Source: Erwinia pyri
GTDB taxonomy: Bacteria; Pseudomonadota; Gammaproteobacteria; Enterobacterales; Enterobacteriaceae
Direction: 5' to 3'
DNA: 64,000 bases
NCBI RefSeq assembly: GCF_030758455.1
Contig: NZ_CP132353.1
Coordinates: forward strand, 2,914,001 to 2,978,000
Each line of letters begins with the position of its first letter. Position 1 is the first letter of the stretch. A model generated the notes under the pieces. It saw only the letters and a list, made by a program, of their open reading frames with translations, was not told the origin of the DNA and made no database searches. A program made the position numbers and the translations under genes. Below are positions 1 through 8,990 of this stretch, one piece after another.

Positions 1-316
1 GGGTAAAGAAATCGAACGTGATGCGCAGGGTTATCTGAAATCCACTGCGGACTGGTGTGAAGAGATGGCACCCCAACTGGCCGAAGAAGAGGCCATTGAG
101 CTGACAGAAGCTCACTGGGAGGTGGTGCGTTTTGTTCGCGCGTTCTATCTGGAATTCAATACTTCTCCGGCAGTGAGGATGCTGGTTAAAGCCATGGCAC
201 AAAAATATGGCGAGGAAAAAGGCAACAGTCGTTACCTGTTCCGTCTTTTCCCCAAAGGCCCGGCCAAACAGGCTACTAAAATTGCGGGTCTGCCTAAGCC
301 TGCGAAATGCCTCTGA
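1..316 (+). CDS. tusE: Sulfurtransferase TusE, 5' end cut by window edge
   Basis: TusE (DsrC family) takes persulfide sulfur from the TusBCD complex and passes it to MnmA for 2-thiolation of U34 in tRNA. The reading frame is open from base 2, so the gene begins just outside the window; only about five N-terminal residues are missing relative to E. coli TusE. The DsrC-type core is clear ([19 protein letters not shown], then [16 protein letters not shown]). The protein ends KCL, which places the sulfur-carrying cysteine in the penultimate position as the family requires. acyP lies downstream on the opposite strand, so the two genes converge over a 61-bp gap. Confidence 0.96.
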   Translation, partial: GKEIERDAQGYLKSTADWCEEMAPQLAEEEAIELTEAHWEVVRFVRAFYLEFNTSPAVRMLVKAMAQKYGEEKGNSRYLFRLFPKGPAKQATKIAGLPKPAKCL

Positions 317-377
317 AAGTTTTCAACACCGACCTGATAAGTATGCTGCAGCTGTTTCAGGACAGAGTCTTCCCGGT

Positions 378-656
378 TCAGGCAGTGGTAAAGCTGTCCG
401 GCATTTGCCGCGGCTGATGTGGCTCTTGAAGCACTTTTTCAACGTTTGCGCTTCGGGGGCCGCCCGCTTTCAACCAGCTAATCAGTGCCTGTACCTCTTT
501 TTCCTCGCCACAGGCCAGCACTTCCACGCTGCCATCGTCCAGATTTCTGGCGTAACCTTTTACCCCCAGCTCTTTGGCCTGACGCTGAGTGCTGTAGCGA
601 AATCCAACGCCCTGAACCGTGCCGTGCACCCAGGCTCTTACGCAGACAGTAGTCAT
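378..656 (-). CDS. acyP: Acylphosphatase
   Basis: Small cytosolic enzyme (92 aa, same length as E. coli YccX) that hydrolyses acyl phosphates such as carbamoyl phosphate. The VQGVGFRY loop carries the phosphate-binding Arg20, and the catalytic Asn38 sits in [11 protein letters not shown]. Cys5 and Cys49 are both present; in E. coli YccX they form a disulfide. The frame is open further upstream, but the ATG at 656 has a good ribosome site (GGAGAGGA) and matches the family start, so it is preferred over the longer 130-residue reading. It is transcribed divergently from rlmI. Confidence 0.95.
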   Translation of the reverse strand: MTTVCVRAWVHGTVQGVGFRYSTQRQAKELGVKGYARNLDDGSVEVLACGEEKEVQALISWLKAGGPRSANVEKVLQEPHQPRQMPDSFTTA

Positions 657-744
657 ATTTCCTCTCCATTGATGACGCAGATTGCATTTTCCCGGCTTGC
701 ACCGGACAATAACGTCTGTTTTTCTGACTTTAAGCATAGCAAAT

Positions 745-1935
745 ATGACTGCTCGTTTGATTCTTGCCAAAGGACGTGAAAAGTCCTTACTCCGTCGTCA
801 TCCCTGGGTCTTCTCTGGCGCGGTTGCCCGCCTGGAAGGAAAGGCCGATTCGGGTGAAACTATTGATGTTTGTGACAGCCATGGAGGCTGGCTGGCGCGC
901 GCTGCCTGGTCACCTGAATCGCAGATCCGTGCCCGTGTCTGGAGCTGGGAACAGGATGAGTCGATTGATATCGACTTCTTTATCCGGCGCCTGCAGGCGG
1001 CACAGCCGCTGCGTGACTGGCTCGCTGAGCGCGACGGTCTTGACAGCTACCGTCTGATTGCCGGTGAGTCCGATGGCTTACCGGGGATCACCATCGACCG
1101 CTTCGACAATTATCTGGTTCTTCAGCTGCTGTCAGCAGGGGCAGAATATCAGCGCGCTGCATTGATCGCTGCCCTGCAGCACTGTTATCCGGAGTGCGCT
1201 ATTTACGATCGCTCCGATGTGGCCGTTCGTAAGAAAGAGGGCCTTGAGCTGGTACAGGGCGTAGTACTGGGTGAAACGCCGCCCGAGCTGCTGCCGATTG
1301 CCGAACATGGCATGAAGCTGCTGGTTGATATCCAGACCGGTCACAAAACTGGCTACTATCTGGACCAGCGCGACAGTCGCCTGGCAACCCGCCGTTACGC
1401 CAAAGATCGCCGCGTACTGAACTGCTTCTCATACACAGGCGGCTTTGCGGTATCCGCCCTGATGGGTGGTTGCAAGCAGGTTATCAGCGTGGACACTTCT
1501 CAGGGCGCACTGGATGTTGCCCGCCAGAACGTAGAGCTGAACGGGCTGGATTTGTCTAAAGCAGAATTTTTGCGCGATGACGTGTTTAAGCTGCTTCGTC
1601 GTTACCGCGACAGCGGAGAGAAATTCGATCTGATCGTGATGGATCCGCCGAAATTTGTGGAAAATAAAAACCAGCTGGCCGGTGCCTGCCGGGGTTATAA
1701 AGATATCAATATGCTGGCGATGCAGCTGCTTAACCCGAACGGCATGCTGCTGACTTTCTCCTGCTCTGGCCTGATGCCAACTGATTTATTTCAGAAAATC
1801 ATCGCCGATGCCGCACTGGATGCACAGCGTGATGTACAATTTATAGAGCAGTTCCGGCAGGCAGGGGATCATCCAGTGATCGCCAGCTACCCGGAAGGGA
1901 TGTACCTTAAAGGGTTTGCCTGCCGCGTGCTGTGA
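745..1935 (+). CDS. rlmI: 23S rRNA (cytosine(1962)-C(5))-methyltransferase RlmI
   Basis: SAM-dependent enzyme that methylates C1962 of 23S rRNA; 396 aa, the family length. An N-terminal PUA domain (about residues 1-75, with [20 protein letters not shown]) precedes an EEHEE linker and a Rossmann methyltransferase domain. SAM motif I is [14 protein letters not shown], motif IV is MDPPKFVEN, and motif VI is TFSCSG with the catalytic cysteine. The ATG at 745 is chosen because the protein then begins [12 protein letters not shown] like its orthologues; the upstream in-frame ATG at 682 would overlap the divergent acyP control region. hspQ follows 61 bp downstream with its own promoter. Confidence 0.97.
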   Translation: MTARLILAKGREKSLLRRHPWVFSGAVARLEGKADSGETIDVCDSHGGWLARAAWSPESQIRARVWSWEQDESIDIDFFIRRLQAAQPLRDWLAERDGLDSYRLIAGESDGLPGITIDRFDNYLVLQLLSAGAEYQRAALIAALQHCYPECAIYDRSDVAVRKKEGLELVQGVVLGETPPELLPIAEHGMKLLVDIQTGHKTGYYLDQRDSRLATRRYAKDRRVLNCFSYTGGFAVSALMGGCKQVISVDTSQGALDVARQNVELNGLDLSKAEFLRDDVFKLLRRYRDSGEKFDLIVMDPPKFVENKNQLAGACRGYKDINMLAMQLLNPNGMLLTFSCSGLMPTDLFQKIIADAALDAQRDVQFIEQFRQAGDHPVIASYPEGMYLKGFACRVL

Positions 1936-1963
1936 CTTGAAAACGCCGTTCCTGCCCCCATTT
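1936..1963 (+). promoter_or_regulatory. Sigma-32 (heat-shock) promoter of hspQ
   Basis: CTTGAAA (1936-1942) is followed by a 13-nt spacer and CCCCATTT (1956-1963). This is a near-perfect match to the RpoH consensus (CTTGAAA, 11-16 nt, CCCCATNT). The -35 element begins on the base right after the rlmI stop codon, and the hspQ ATG is 34 nt beyond the -10. HspQ is a known heat-shock protein in E. coli, so the assignment fits its neighbour. Confidence 0.88.
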
Positions 1964-1996
1964 TGGTAGCAGAGCAATGTTTATCAGGAGGTCACG

Positions 1997-2317
1997 ATGA
2001 TAATAGCCAGCAAATTTGGACTCGGTCAGCAGGTGCGGCATAAGCTGCACGGTTTCCTTGGTGTGATAGTAGATGTCGACCCGGAATACTCTTTAGACGA
2101 TCCGGAGATTGACGACGTAGCCGGCAGCGAGTCGCTGCGGGATGCGCCCTGGTATCATGTTGTGATGGAAAATGAGGCGGGTGAAACTGTTCATACTTAT
2201 CTGGCAGAAGCACAGTTATCCTGGGAATTGCCCGGCGATCACCCCGAGCAACCGTCGATGGACGAACTGGCTGCTTCAATCCGTGAACAGCTTCAGGCAC
2301 CGCGTCTGAGAAATTAA
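1997..2317 (+). CDS. hspQ: Heat shock protein HspQ
   Basis: 106-aa YccV-like/HspQ protein. In E. coli and Yersinia it is an adaptor that enhances Lon degradation of selected substrates, and in E. coli it was described as destabilising mutant DnaA. Family signatures are [23 protein letters not shown] near the N-terminus, [13 protein letters not shown] in the middle and [17 protein letters not shown] near the end. An excellent Shine-Dalgarno (AGGAGG) precedes the ATG. A sigma-32-type promoter lies just upstream and a strong terminator just downstream, so this is an independent heat-shock unit. Confidence 0.97.
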   Translation: MIIASKFGLGQQVRHKLHGFLGVIVDVDPEYSLDDPEIDDVAGSESLRDAPWYHVVMENEAGETVHTYLAEAQLSWELPGDHPEQPSMDELAASIREQLQAPRLRN

Positions 2318-2326
2318 TCATAAAAT

Positions 2327-2349
2327 CCCCGCCATGCGGGGTTTTTTTT
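2327..2349. terminator. Bidirectional terminator between hspQ and yccU
   Basis: CCCCGC-CAT-GCGGGG hairpin (2327-2341) followed by eight T on the plus strand. On the minus strand the same stem is followed by ATTTTAT, so it can also end yccU transcription. Confidence 0.93.
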
Positions 2350-2376
2350 ACCTGTTTTTCAGTAACCGGGATTTCT

Positions 2377-2793
2377 TTACCGTTTGTCCAGCCCCAGACG
2401 CGGTATCTCTATTTTTGGACAACGGTCCATTACCACCTGCAAACCAGCCTCTCTCGCCAGTACCGCCGCCTGCTCATTAATGACGCCAATCTGAAGCCAG
2501 AGTGACTTTGCACCTACGGCTATCGCCTCCTGCGCCACGCCCCAGGCTGCTTCCGAGTTACGGAAGACGTCAACCATATCGATGGGTTCAGGGATATCTT
2601 CCAGCTTCGCGTAGACCTGCTGTCCCAGCAGAGTCTGCCCGGCCAGTTTTGGGCTAACTGGCGTGACTTTGTATCCCTGCGCCAATAGATAGGCCATCAC
2701 CGCATGGCTGGCTCTGCCAGGTTTTTCGCTGGCGCCTACCAAAGCAATATGGCGGGTGGAGTTAAGAACATCAGCAATTGTCTGGTCGTGCAT
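2377..2793 (-). CDS. yccU: CoA-binding domain protein YccU
   Basis: 138-aa single-domain Rossmann protein of the CoA_binding_2 family. The nucleotide-binding loop is [15 protein letters not shown] near the N-terminus, and conserved stretches [20 protein letters not shown] and [15 protein letters not shown] follow. The physiological role is unknown in E. coli as well. The gene converges on hspQ across a shared terminator and is divergent from csgI. Confidence 0.93.
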   Translation of the reverse strand: MHDQTIADVLNSTRHIALVGASEKPGRASHAVMAYLLAQGYKVTPVSPKLAGQTLLGQQVYAKLEDIPEPIDMVDVFRNSEAAWGVAQEAIAVGAKSLWLQIGVINEQAAVLAREAGLQVVMDRCPKIEIPRLGLDKR

Positions 2794-2980
2794 ACACTTC
2801 TCCTTTCAGGACGGATAATCCAGTGTATGCCGATTTCGGGCAACGCCAGATTAATTCTCCTGAAGATGACAAATCCTTGAGATACAGCACGAATAAATAT
2901 GTTAAAATGTTAATATTCTGCAATACTGAAAGACTTTGATACACTCGATGTTATCGCGTCCCTGCCCCTCTGGAGAAAGA

Positions 2981-3622
2981 ATGAAGCTGCGTTTGGTCAT
3001 TGCAGGCGTTATGGCTCTGCTGGTTGCGGCATCTGCCCATGCAACCACGCTGAAGCTTGCCTCCGATATTGACCTGCTGGTGCTGGACGGCCGCAAAATT
3101 TCCGGTTCGTTACTGAAAGGTGCTGAGGGGCTCGAACTTGAGCAGGGACAGCATCAGCTGCTGTTTCGCGTCGAAAAAAGCCTGAATAGAGACGCGCAGA
3201 AGAGCACATCGTGGAGCTCCTCTCCACTTATAGTCACATTTACCACCCAGGCCAGTGCTATTACCATCACCCTTCCCCCGTTAACGACGGTTGCGCAGGG
3301 AAAAGCGTTCGAAAAGCATCCTGAATTTCAGCTTTTAAATGAGCATGGTGCGGTCATTGAGAGTCAACAGGATCGTCTGCTGACCCATGCCGGGACCAAT
3401 TACGAACAGGTGATGGTGATTTACAACCTGAAAGGCAACGTCGCTTCCGTTCCCCGCTTTGCGCAGCCGCACACCTCTGGCACATCCTCCGGGACTGACG
3501 GACAGGATTACGCCAGTGGCAACCTTCCGGGTGGCCGCATCCTGCAACTCTGGTATCAACAGGTTGACTCCGCCACCCGTCAACGCTTTGTCATGTTAAT
3601 GCGCGCGTTGCGTACCAGTTGA
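2981..3622 (+). CDS. csgI: Periplasmic curli synthesis inhibitor (CsgI/YccT, DUF2057)
   Basis: 213-aa exported protein with a clear signal peptide (MKLRLVIAGVMALLVAASAHA, cleavage after AHA at about residue 21). Residues 22-213 form the DUF2057 domain. The E. coli homologue YccT was renamed CsgI because it inhibits curli assembly by interacting with CsgA. The ATG at 2981 is preceded by GGAGAAAGA and starts the signal peptide, so the earlier in-frame start at 2936 is rejected. Sequence identity to E. coli looks moderate, as usual for this family. No csg genes are in the window, so the role here is by homology only. Confidence 0.88.
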   Translation: MKLRLVIAGVMALLVAASAHATTLKLASDIDLLVLDGRKISGSLLKGAEGLELEQGQHQLLFRVEKSLNRDAQKSTSWSSSPLIVTFTTQASAITITLPPLTTVAQGKAFEKHPEFQLLNEHGAVIESQQDRLLTHAGTNYEQVMVIYNLKGNVASVPRFAQPHTSGTSSGTDGQDYASGNLPGGRILQLWYQQVDSATRQRFVMLMRALRTS

Positions 3623-3704
3623 TGTCCTCTCCCTTTTCAGCCTAAACTCGACTGGCTTTATCGGGCAGTTCCCTATTGGTTTGTGGTGAAATCAGGAGGC
3701 AGGC

Positions 3705-4163
3705 ATGGATCAAACAACTCGCAGGATTCAGGAAAAAAAACATATTGCGCTGGTGGCGCATGACCATTGCAAAACCTCGCTGATGCAGTGGGTCGATACC
3801 CATAAAAATGTGCTGCAGGCGCATACGCTTTACGCAACCGGCACGACCGGCAACCTGATTCAGCGCGCGACTGGCCTGCCTGTGACCGCTATGTTGAGTG
3901 GCCCCATGGGCGGCGACCAGCAGGTGGGTGCACTGATATCAGAAGGCAAAATCGATGTGCTCTTCTTTTTCTGGGATCCGTTAAACGCGGTTCCGCACGA
4001 TCCCGACGTCAAAGCGCTGCTCCGGCTGGCTACCGTGTGGAATATTCCTGTAGCCACCAACCGAGCAACGGCCGATTTCATTATCCACTCCCCGCTGTTC
4101 GCTGAGCCTGTCGATATTATTATTCCCGACTATCAGCGCTACCTGCAGGAAAGACTGAAATAA
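3705..4163 (+). CDS. mgsA: Methylglyoxal synthase
   Basis: Converts dihydroxyacetone phosphate to methylglyoxal and phosphate, the first step of the glycolytic bypass used under phosphate limitation or sugar-phosphate stress. It is 152 aa, as in E. coli. Catalytic residues are visible at family positions: His19 (LVAHDHCK), Asp71 ([11 protein letters not shown]), and His98 and Asp101 ([11 protein letters not shown]). The phosphate-binding TGTTG is at about 45-49. The ribosome site is AGGAGG. gloC, further along the window, acts on the downstream glutathione product of methylglyoxal. Confidence 0.98.
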   Translation: MDQTTRRIQEKKHIALVAHDHCKTSLMQWVDTHKNVLQAHTLYATGTTGNLIQRATGLPVTAMLSGPMGGDQQVGALISEGKIDVLFFFWDPLNAVPHDPDVKALLRLATVWNIPVATNRATADFIIHSPLFAEPVDIIIPDYQRYLQERLK

Positions 4164-4194
4164 GCGTGCGTCTGTTGCAGAAAAGGCGGCAATA

Positions 4195-4218
4195 AGCGTG
4201 CATCCGCACGCTCTTTTT
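4195..4218. terminator. Terminator between convergent mgsA and helD
   Basis: AGCGTGC-ATCC-GCACGCT hairpin (4195-4212) followed by CTTTTT for mgsA. The T-run overlaps the helD stop codon. A direct repeat AATAAGCGTGC occurs at about 4159 and 4191, so the upstream copy could compete for pairing. Confidence 0.85.
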
Positions 4219-6271
4219 ATGGCTTTCGCAGAACCGGGACACCCAGTCGCTTAATCTCCTCAACAAATCCTGACGGATTCTCTTTATCAAAGAGCAGCCA
4301 GACCTGCTCTCTGGCGCGAGTCATGGCGACATAGGCTAACCTGCGCTCTTCGGCATCGGGGAACGCTTCCGGCTGAGGCAACAAGGCCTGCTCCATTACC
4401 GATTCCCTTGCCGCCGCAGGAAACCCCTCCTTCCCTGCCTGAAGCCCCAGCAGCACCACGTAATCTGCCTGCTGCCCTTTGCTGGCATGAATAGTCGAGA
4501 AATCCAGCCTGAGTTTAGGCCAGCGCGTTTTGGCTTTTTCCAGCAGCGCCGGGCGCAAATAGTGATACCGCGCCAGTAACAGCACCCGCTCATCGGCTGT
4601 AGCGTAGCCGCTGATTTTATTCAGCAGCGCCTCCAGCTGCGCTTCAGGAAGCAGCGAGATCGACTTTTTATTGCCTTTGCTCAGGCTGTTGAGCGGCTTT
4701 TTAAGCTGATGAGGGTTGCTCTGCACAAAGGTGTTAGCAATCTCACCAATGCGATCGTTGAAGCGATAGGTGGTGTCGAGTACGCAGCGATCCCCTTCGC
4801 CAAAATGGTGGTGAAAGGCCGTGGTCAACGTCATCTCTGCCCCGCTGAAGCGATAAATTGCCTGCCAGTCATCCCCCACCGCAAACAGTGAAGTTTGTTT
4901 ATTTTGCCTTCTCAGCGCGGTCAGCAGCAGCGCCCGTTGTGGAGAGATGTCCTGAAACTCATCCACTAAAATGTGTTTCCACGGACTGATAAACCGCCCT
5001 TTATCCAGAATATTAACCGCCTGATGAATCAGCCCAGAGAAATCTACCGCGCCTTCTTCTTTAAGCGCATTTTTCCAGGCTTTTAACAGCGGGGCCATTA
5101 ATTTAACCCGTTTTGCAAAGAGATCGCGCACCTCTTCTGGTGCAGACTCAATCATGGCGGCCTGCGCGCCGCCGTGCATACGCATCAGCCCCAGCCAGCG
5201 TTCAAGGCGACTGGCGAGACGTTTAGCGAGACGCTCCTCTTGCCAGAAATCCCCTTCGTCCAGCTCCCACTCCAGCTCCTCCTTCAGCCACTGGCGCCAG
5301 CCATTAGCCTGGGCTTTCTTCTCACTGCATTGCTGACGCCAGGTCTCGATTAACAGCTTATGCCGCAGTGAGGTATCCGTTTCCAGTTTACTGACTGAAG
5401 GCGCTTTGTTGCTGCCCTGCTGAATGATGTGTAAAGCCAGTGAATGGAAGGTACGGGCCTGGATCCCCTCACTGTTGAGCCGCTGCTCAATGCGCTCGTT
5501 CATCTCTTCTGCCGCCTGACGGCCGAATGCCAGCAGCAGGATCTGCTCAGGCGCCGCCTGCTTACGCAGCAGTAACCAGCCTGCACGTGCCACCAGCACC
5601 GAGGTTTTACCACTTCCGGCACCCGCGAGCACCAGTACAGCCTCTTCACCATTGACCACGGCTGTGGCCTGAGAGCGGTTTAACGGGGAAGTTTCAACCG
5701 TATTGAAGAAGTCAGCATACTGGGCCACCATCTTCTCTGACCACTCTCTGTTGCGTTTCTGCCGCTGAGCCTCACTGCTCTCCAGCCAGGATAAACAGTA
5801 GCGGTAAGCCTCACGACAGTTTTCAAAATCATCCAGCCGTTCGACGGGCAGAGGCAAAGCGGAGAACGCTTCCAGGATCTCGCTACGCCATCCAGCCATG
5901 TCGCGCCGTTTAAGCCATCTGTCCTCACCTTCACTCTCTTTTAACCTGATAACCTGCTGCTCCAGCACCCCGGCAGCGATTTGGCTCATCTCCTCGCTCC
6001 ACTGCTGCCAGGCCTGATTCAGGTAGTGATAAAAACGCTGCGTTTCCTGCCATTCGGTACCATGCAGCCGCACCACTTTTTCCTCAGGCAGGGCAAACTC
6101 CAGCTCGCCCCAGACCATGCCACGTTTGCACCTGATCGCTAAGAGCTGATTAAACGGGATGAGATATTCATGCTTTTCACCACTCACCTCGACGCCTGCC
6201 GTCAGCAGCCGCACCCGGTTATAGGGATGTTGCGCCAGATGCTTACCCAACGACGTTGCTTTCAGTTCCAT
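4217..6271 (-). CDS. helD: DNA helicase IV
   Basis: UvrD/Rep-type superfamily 1 3'-5' helicase, 684 aa as in E. coli. An N-terminal extension (about 1-200) precedes the motor domains. Motif I (Walker A) is LAGAGSGKTS, motif II is VDEFQDIS, motif III is AVGDDWQAIYRFSGA, and motifs V and VI are TIHASKGQQADYVV and LAYVAMTRAR. The ATG at 6271 gives the conserved MELKATSLGK start; the upstream 29 codons have no homologous counterpart. It converges on mgsA and is divergent from yccF. Confidence 0.97.
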   Translation of the reverse strand: MELKATSLGKHLAQHPYNRVRLLTAGVEVSGEKHEYLIPFNQLLAIRCKRGMVWGELEFALPEEKVVRLHGTEWQETQRFYHYLNQAWQQWSEEMSQIAAGVLEQQVIRLKESEGEDRWLKRRDMAGWRSEILEAFSALPLPVERLDDFENCREAYRYCLSWLESSEAQRQKRNREWSEKMVAQYADFFNTVETSPLNRSQATAVVNGEEAVLVLAGAGSGKTSVLVARAGWLLLRKQAAPEQILLLAFGRQAAEEMNERIEQRLNSEGIQARTFHSLALHIIQQGSNKAPSVSKLETDTSLRHKLLIETWRQQCSEKKAQANGWRQWLKEELEWELDEGDFWQEERLAKRLASRLERWLGLMRMHGGAQAAMIESAPEEVRDLFAKRVKLMAPLLKAWKNALKEEGAVDFSGLIHQAVNILDKGRFISPWKHILVDEFQDISPQRALLLTALRRQNKQTSLFAVGDDWQAIYRFSGAEMTLTTAFHHHFGEGDRCVLDTTYRFNDRIGEIANTFVQSNPHQLKKPLNSLSKGNKKSISLLPEAQLEALLNKISGYATADERVLLLARYHYLRPALLEKAKTRWPKLRLDFSTIHASKGQQADYVVLLGLQAGKEGFPAAARESVMEQALLPQPEAFPDAEERRLAYVAMTRAREQVWLLFDKENPSGFVEEIKRLGVPVLRKP

Positions 6272-6403
6272 GTCCTGCCTCAGGCTGCGGTTGTCTTTAC
6301 TGCGGTAGTTTACCGGGCTGGAGTGTACCGCTCCAGACTTAAAACGCGCTACAATCAACGCATTGTATTATTGAGTTCCGCGCACCGTAAGGGAAGCAAA
6401 CCT

Positions 6404-6850
6404 ATGCGTACCGTTTTAAACATTCTGAATTTTGTTTTAGGTGGATTTTTAACCACCCTCTCCTGGCTCTTTGCCACTGTGGTCAGCATCATCTTTATCT
6501 TCACTCTGCCGTTAACCCGCTCCTGCTGGGAGATCACAAAACTCTCTTTGCTCCCATATGGCAATGAAGCGGTGCATGTGGATGAGCTGGAGCCGGGCAA
6601 AAAAAGCGTGCTGATGAATTCAGGTGGGACAGTGCTGAATATTATCTGGGTCATCTTCTTTGGCTGGTGGCTGTGCGTGATGCATATCATGACCGGCATT
6701 GCGCAATGCATAACGATTATTGGTATCCCTGTCGGCATCGCCAATTTCAAAATCGCCGCGATTGCACTCTGGCCCGTGGGTCGCCGCGTAGTGAGCGTTG
6801 AAGTGGCGAAAGCCGCACGCGAAGCTAACGCCCGCAGCCGGTATAACTGA
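6404..6850 (+). CDS. yccF: Inner membrane protein YccF
   Basis: 148-aa membrane protein made of two YccF (DUF307) repeats. One starts at MRTVLNILNFVLGGF, the other near SGGTVLNIIWVIFFGWW, and each is rich in hydrophobic helices. Its function is unknown. The stop is followed one base later by the yccS start, so the two are co-transcribed and probably translationally coupled, as in E. coli. The ATG at 6404 matches the orthologue start and follows a GGGAAG-type ribosome site. Confidence 0.93.
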   Translation: MRTVLNILNFVLGGFLTTLSWLFATVVSIIFIFTLPLTRSCWEITKLSLLPYGNEAVHVDELEPGKKSVLMNSGGTVLNIIWVIFFGWWLCVMHIMTGIAQCITIIGIPVGIANFKIAAIALWPVGRRVVSVEVAKAAREANARSRYN

Positions 6851-6851
6851 G

Positions 6852-8990
6852 TTGATTTTATCGTTAAGTTCTGGCCTGCGGCGCTACGCTTATAACAGCG
6901 CCCTGCTCTACAACCTGCGCATCTTTATTGCGCTGTTGGGTACCGCAGGCGTGCCCTGGTGGCTGGGGCAAATTACCTGGACCATTCCCCTGACTTTAGG
7001 GGTAGTGGCGGCTGCGCTGGCTGACCTTGACGATCGCCTCAGCGGCAGATTACGCAATTTATTGATAACCCTGGTCTGCTTCTGTATCGCTTCAGTCTCT
7101 GTTGAATTGCTCTCCCCTTATCCCTGGTTTTTCATCGCGGGCCTGGCCGTTTCGACCTGGGGCTTTATTTTATTAGGGGCGCTGGGGCAGCGTTATGCCA
7201 CTATCGCCTTCGGCGCACTGCTGATCGCCATCTATACGCTTTTAGGGCTGGGCTTGTTCCCGCAATGGTATCTGCAACCCTCACTCCTGCTGACCGGCGC
7301 CATCTGGTATAACCTGCTTACCCTGACCGGCCATCTGATTTTCCCCGTACGCCCTTTACAGGAGAACATTGCGCGAAGCTTTGAGGGGCTGGCCCTCTAT
7401 CTTGAGGCCAAAGCGGGGCTGTTCGATCCCGATACAGAAGAAAATGACAACGCCTCGCTGATAGAGGTCGCCATGGCTAACAGTAAGCTGGTGGCGACAC
7501 TTAATCAGACTAAAATCTCTATACAGTCCCGATTAAGAGGCGACCGCGGGCAGCGAAGCACTCGGCGGACGCTGCACTACTACTTTGTTGCCCAGGATAT
7601 TCACGAGCGTGCCAGTTCATCCCACGTGCAGTACCATGCGCTGCGTCAGGAGTATCGTTACAGTGATATCCTTTTTCGCTTCCAGCGACTGCTCACGCTG
7701 CAGGCACAGGCGTGTCAGCAGCTGGCAAACTGCATTCTTTTACGTGAAACCTATCAGCACAACAGCCGGTTTGAGCGGGCTTTTGTCCATTTGAATGCGG
7801 CGATGGAGAGACTTTCTGCCGCCAGACCAGGCAGCAGCGAAGTCAAAGCGATGCACTATCTGTTAAATAACCTCAAGGCCATCGACGCGCAGCTGGCGAC
7901 CATCGAGTCAGAACAGATACTGGAAAACAATACGGAAAGCCATGACCAGATGCTTTCCAGCGAGGGGCTGACCGGCTGGTCTGATATCCGCTTACGCTTC
8001 AGCAGACATCTGTCGCCCGAATCTCCTCTGTTCCGCCACGCTGTACGAATGTCGCTTCTGCTCTGTGCCGGCTATGGCTTTATTCAGCTGACCGGACTGG
8101 AACATGGCTACTGGATCCTGCTAACCAGCCTGTTTGTCTGCCAGCCCAACTACAACGCAACCAAACGCCGTCTGGCACTGCGTATCGCCGGGACGGTGGC
8201 AGGCATTATAGTTGGCCTCCCCCTGCTCTGGCTGGTTCCCTCCGTTGAAGGACAGCTGATTTTAATTGTCATCAGTGGCGTGCTGTTTTTTGCGTTCAGG
8301 CAATCACAATATGCGCATGCCACCATGTTTATCACCCTGCTGGTGCTGTTCTGCTTTAATTTGCTGGGTGAGGGTTTTGAGGTTGCCCTGCCGCGTATTA
8401 TCGATACGCTGCTGGGCTGCGGCATCGCCTGGCTCGCTGTGGCCTTTATCTGGCCTGACTGGCGTTTCCGGCGGCTCTCCTCTGTTGCAGAACGCACGCT
8501 GAATGCTAACTGTCGCTATCTTGACGCTATTCTGGTTCAGTATCATCAGGGCAAGGATAATCGTCTTGACTACCGGGTTGCGCGCCGTGATGCACATAAT
8601 GGCGATGCTGAGCTGGCCTCCGTGGTTTCTAATATTTCGGCTGAAAAGAATAGTTCGGCAAGCGTAAAAGAAGCGGCTTTTCGTCTGATGTGTCTGAACC
8701 ACTCATTTCTCAGCTATATCTCCGCCCTGGGAGCACATCGCGAGAAAATAACGCGCCCCTCTATGCTACAGCTAATGGATGATGCGGTTTGTTACGTCGA
8801 CGATGTACTGCATATTGATTTGGCAGATGAAACCAAGGCGAAACGATTGCTGGCCAATCTCTCTGAACGTTTAGCGGCAACTGAAGCCGACCCGGAAACG
8901 AAAGAACCGCTGGTATTGCAACAGGTCGGCCTGTTAATAGCGCTTTTACCGGAAATTGCTCATTTAAAAAAACAGGTGCTGGCAGATTAG
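6852..8990 (+). CDS. yccS: FUSC-family inner membrane protein YccS (TTG start)
   Basis: About 712-aa integral membrane protein of the YccS/YhfK FUSC (aromatic acid exporter-like) family. It has two blocks of membrane helices (about residues 10-140 and 400-520), each followed by a soluble helical part. Conserved stretches include GDRGQRSTRRTLHYYFVAQD, HGYWILLTSLFVCQPNYNAT and QYAHATMFITLLVLFCFNLL. There is no suitable ATG. TTG at 6852, one base after the yccF stop, gives an N-terminus aligning with E. coli YccS; an earlier TTG at 6798 lies inside yccF. The last four bases overlap the end of the convergent sxy gene. Transport substrate is unknown. Confidence 0.9.
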   Translation: MILSLSSGLRRYAYNSALLYNLRIFIALLGTAGVPWWLGQITWTIPLTLGVVAAALADLDDRLSGRLRNLLITLVCFCIASVSVELLSPYPWFFIAGLAVSTWGFILLGALGQRYATIAFGALLIAIYTLLGLGLFPQWYLQPSLLLTGAIWYNLLTLTGHLIFPVRPLQENIARSFEGLALYLEAKAGLFDPDTEENDNASLIEVAMANSKLVATLNQTKISIQSRLRGDRGQRSTRRTLHYYFVAQDIHERASSSHVQYHALRQEYRYSDILFRFQRLLTLQAQACQQLANCILLRETYQHNSRFERAFVHLNAAMERLSAARPGSSEVKAMHYLLNNLKAIDAQLATIESEQILENNTESHDQMLSSEGLTGWSDIRLRFSRHLSPESPLFRHAVRMSLLLCAGYGFIQLTGLEHGYWILLTSLFVCQPNYNATKRRLALRIAGTVAGIIVGLPLLWLVPSVEGQLILIVISGVLFFAFRQSQYAHATMFITLLVLFCFNLLGEGFEVALPRIIDTLLGCGIAWLAVAFIWPDWRFRRLSSVAERTLNANCRYLDAILVQYHQGKDNRLDYRVARRDAHNGDAELASVVSNISAEKNSSASVKEAAFRLMCLNHSFLSYISALGAHREKITRPSMLQLMDDAVCYVDDVLHIDLADETKAKRLLANLSERLAATEADPETKEPLVLQQVGLLIALLPEIAHLKKQVLAD

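Noticed and set aside
207..779. 190-codon plus-strand frame between tusE and rlmI
   Set aside because: It overlaps tusE, runs antisense through acyP and crosses the rlmI start region; all three true genes explain the DNA better.
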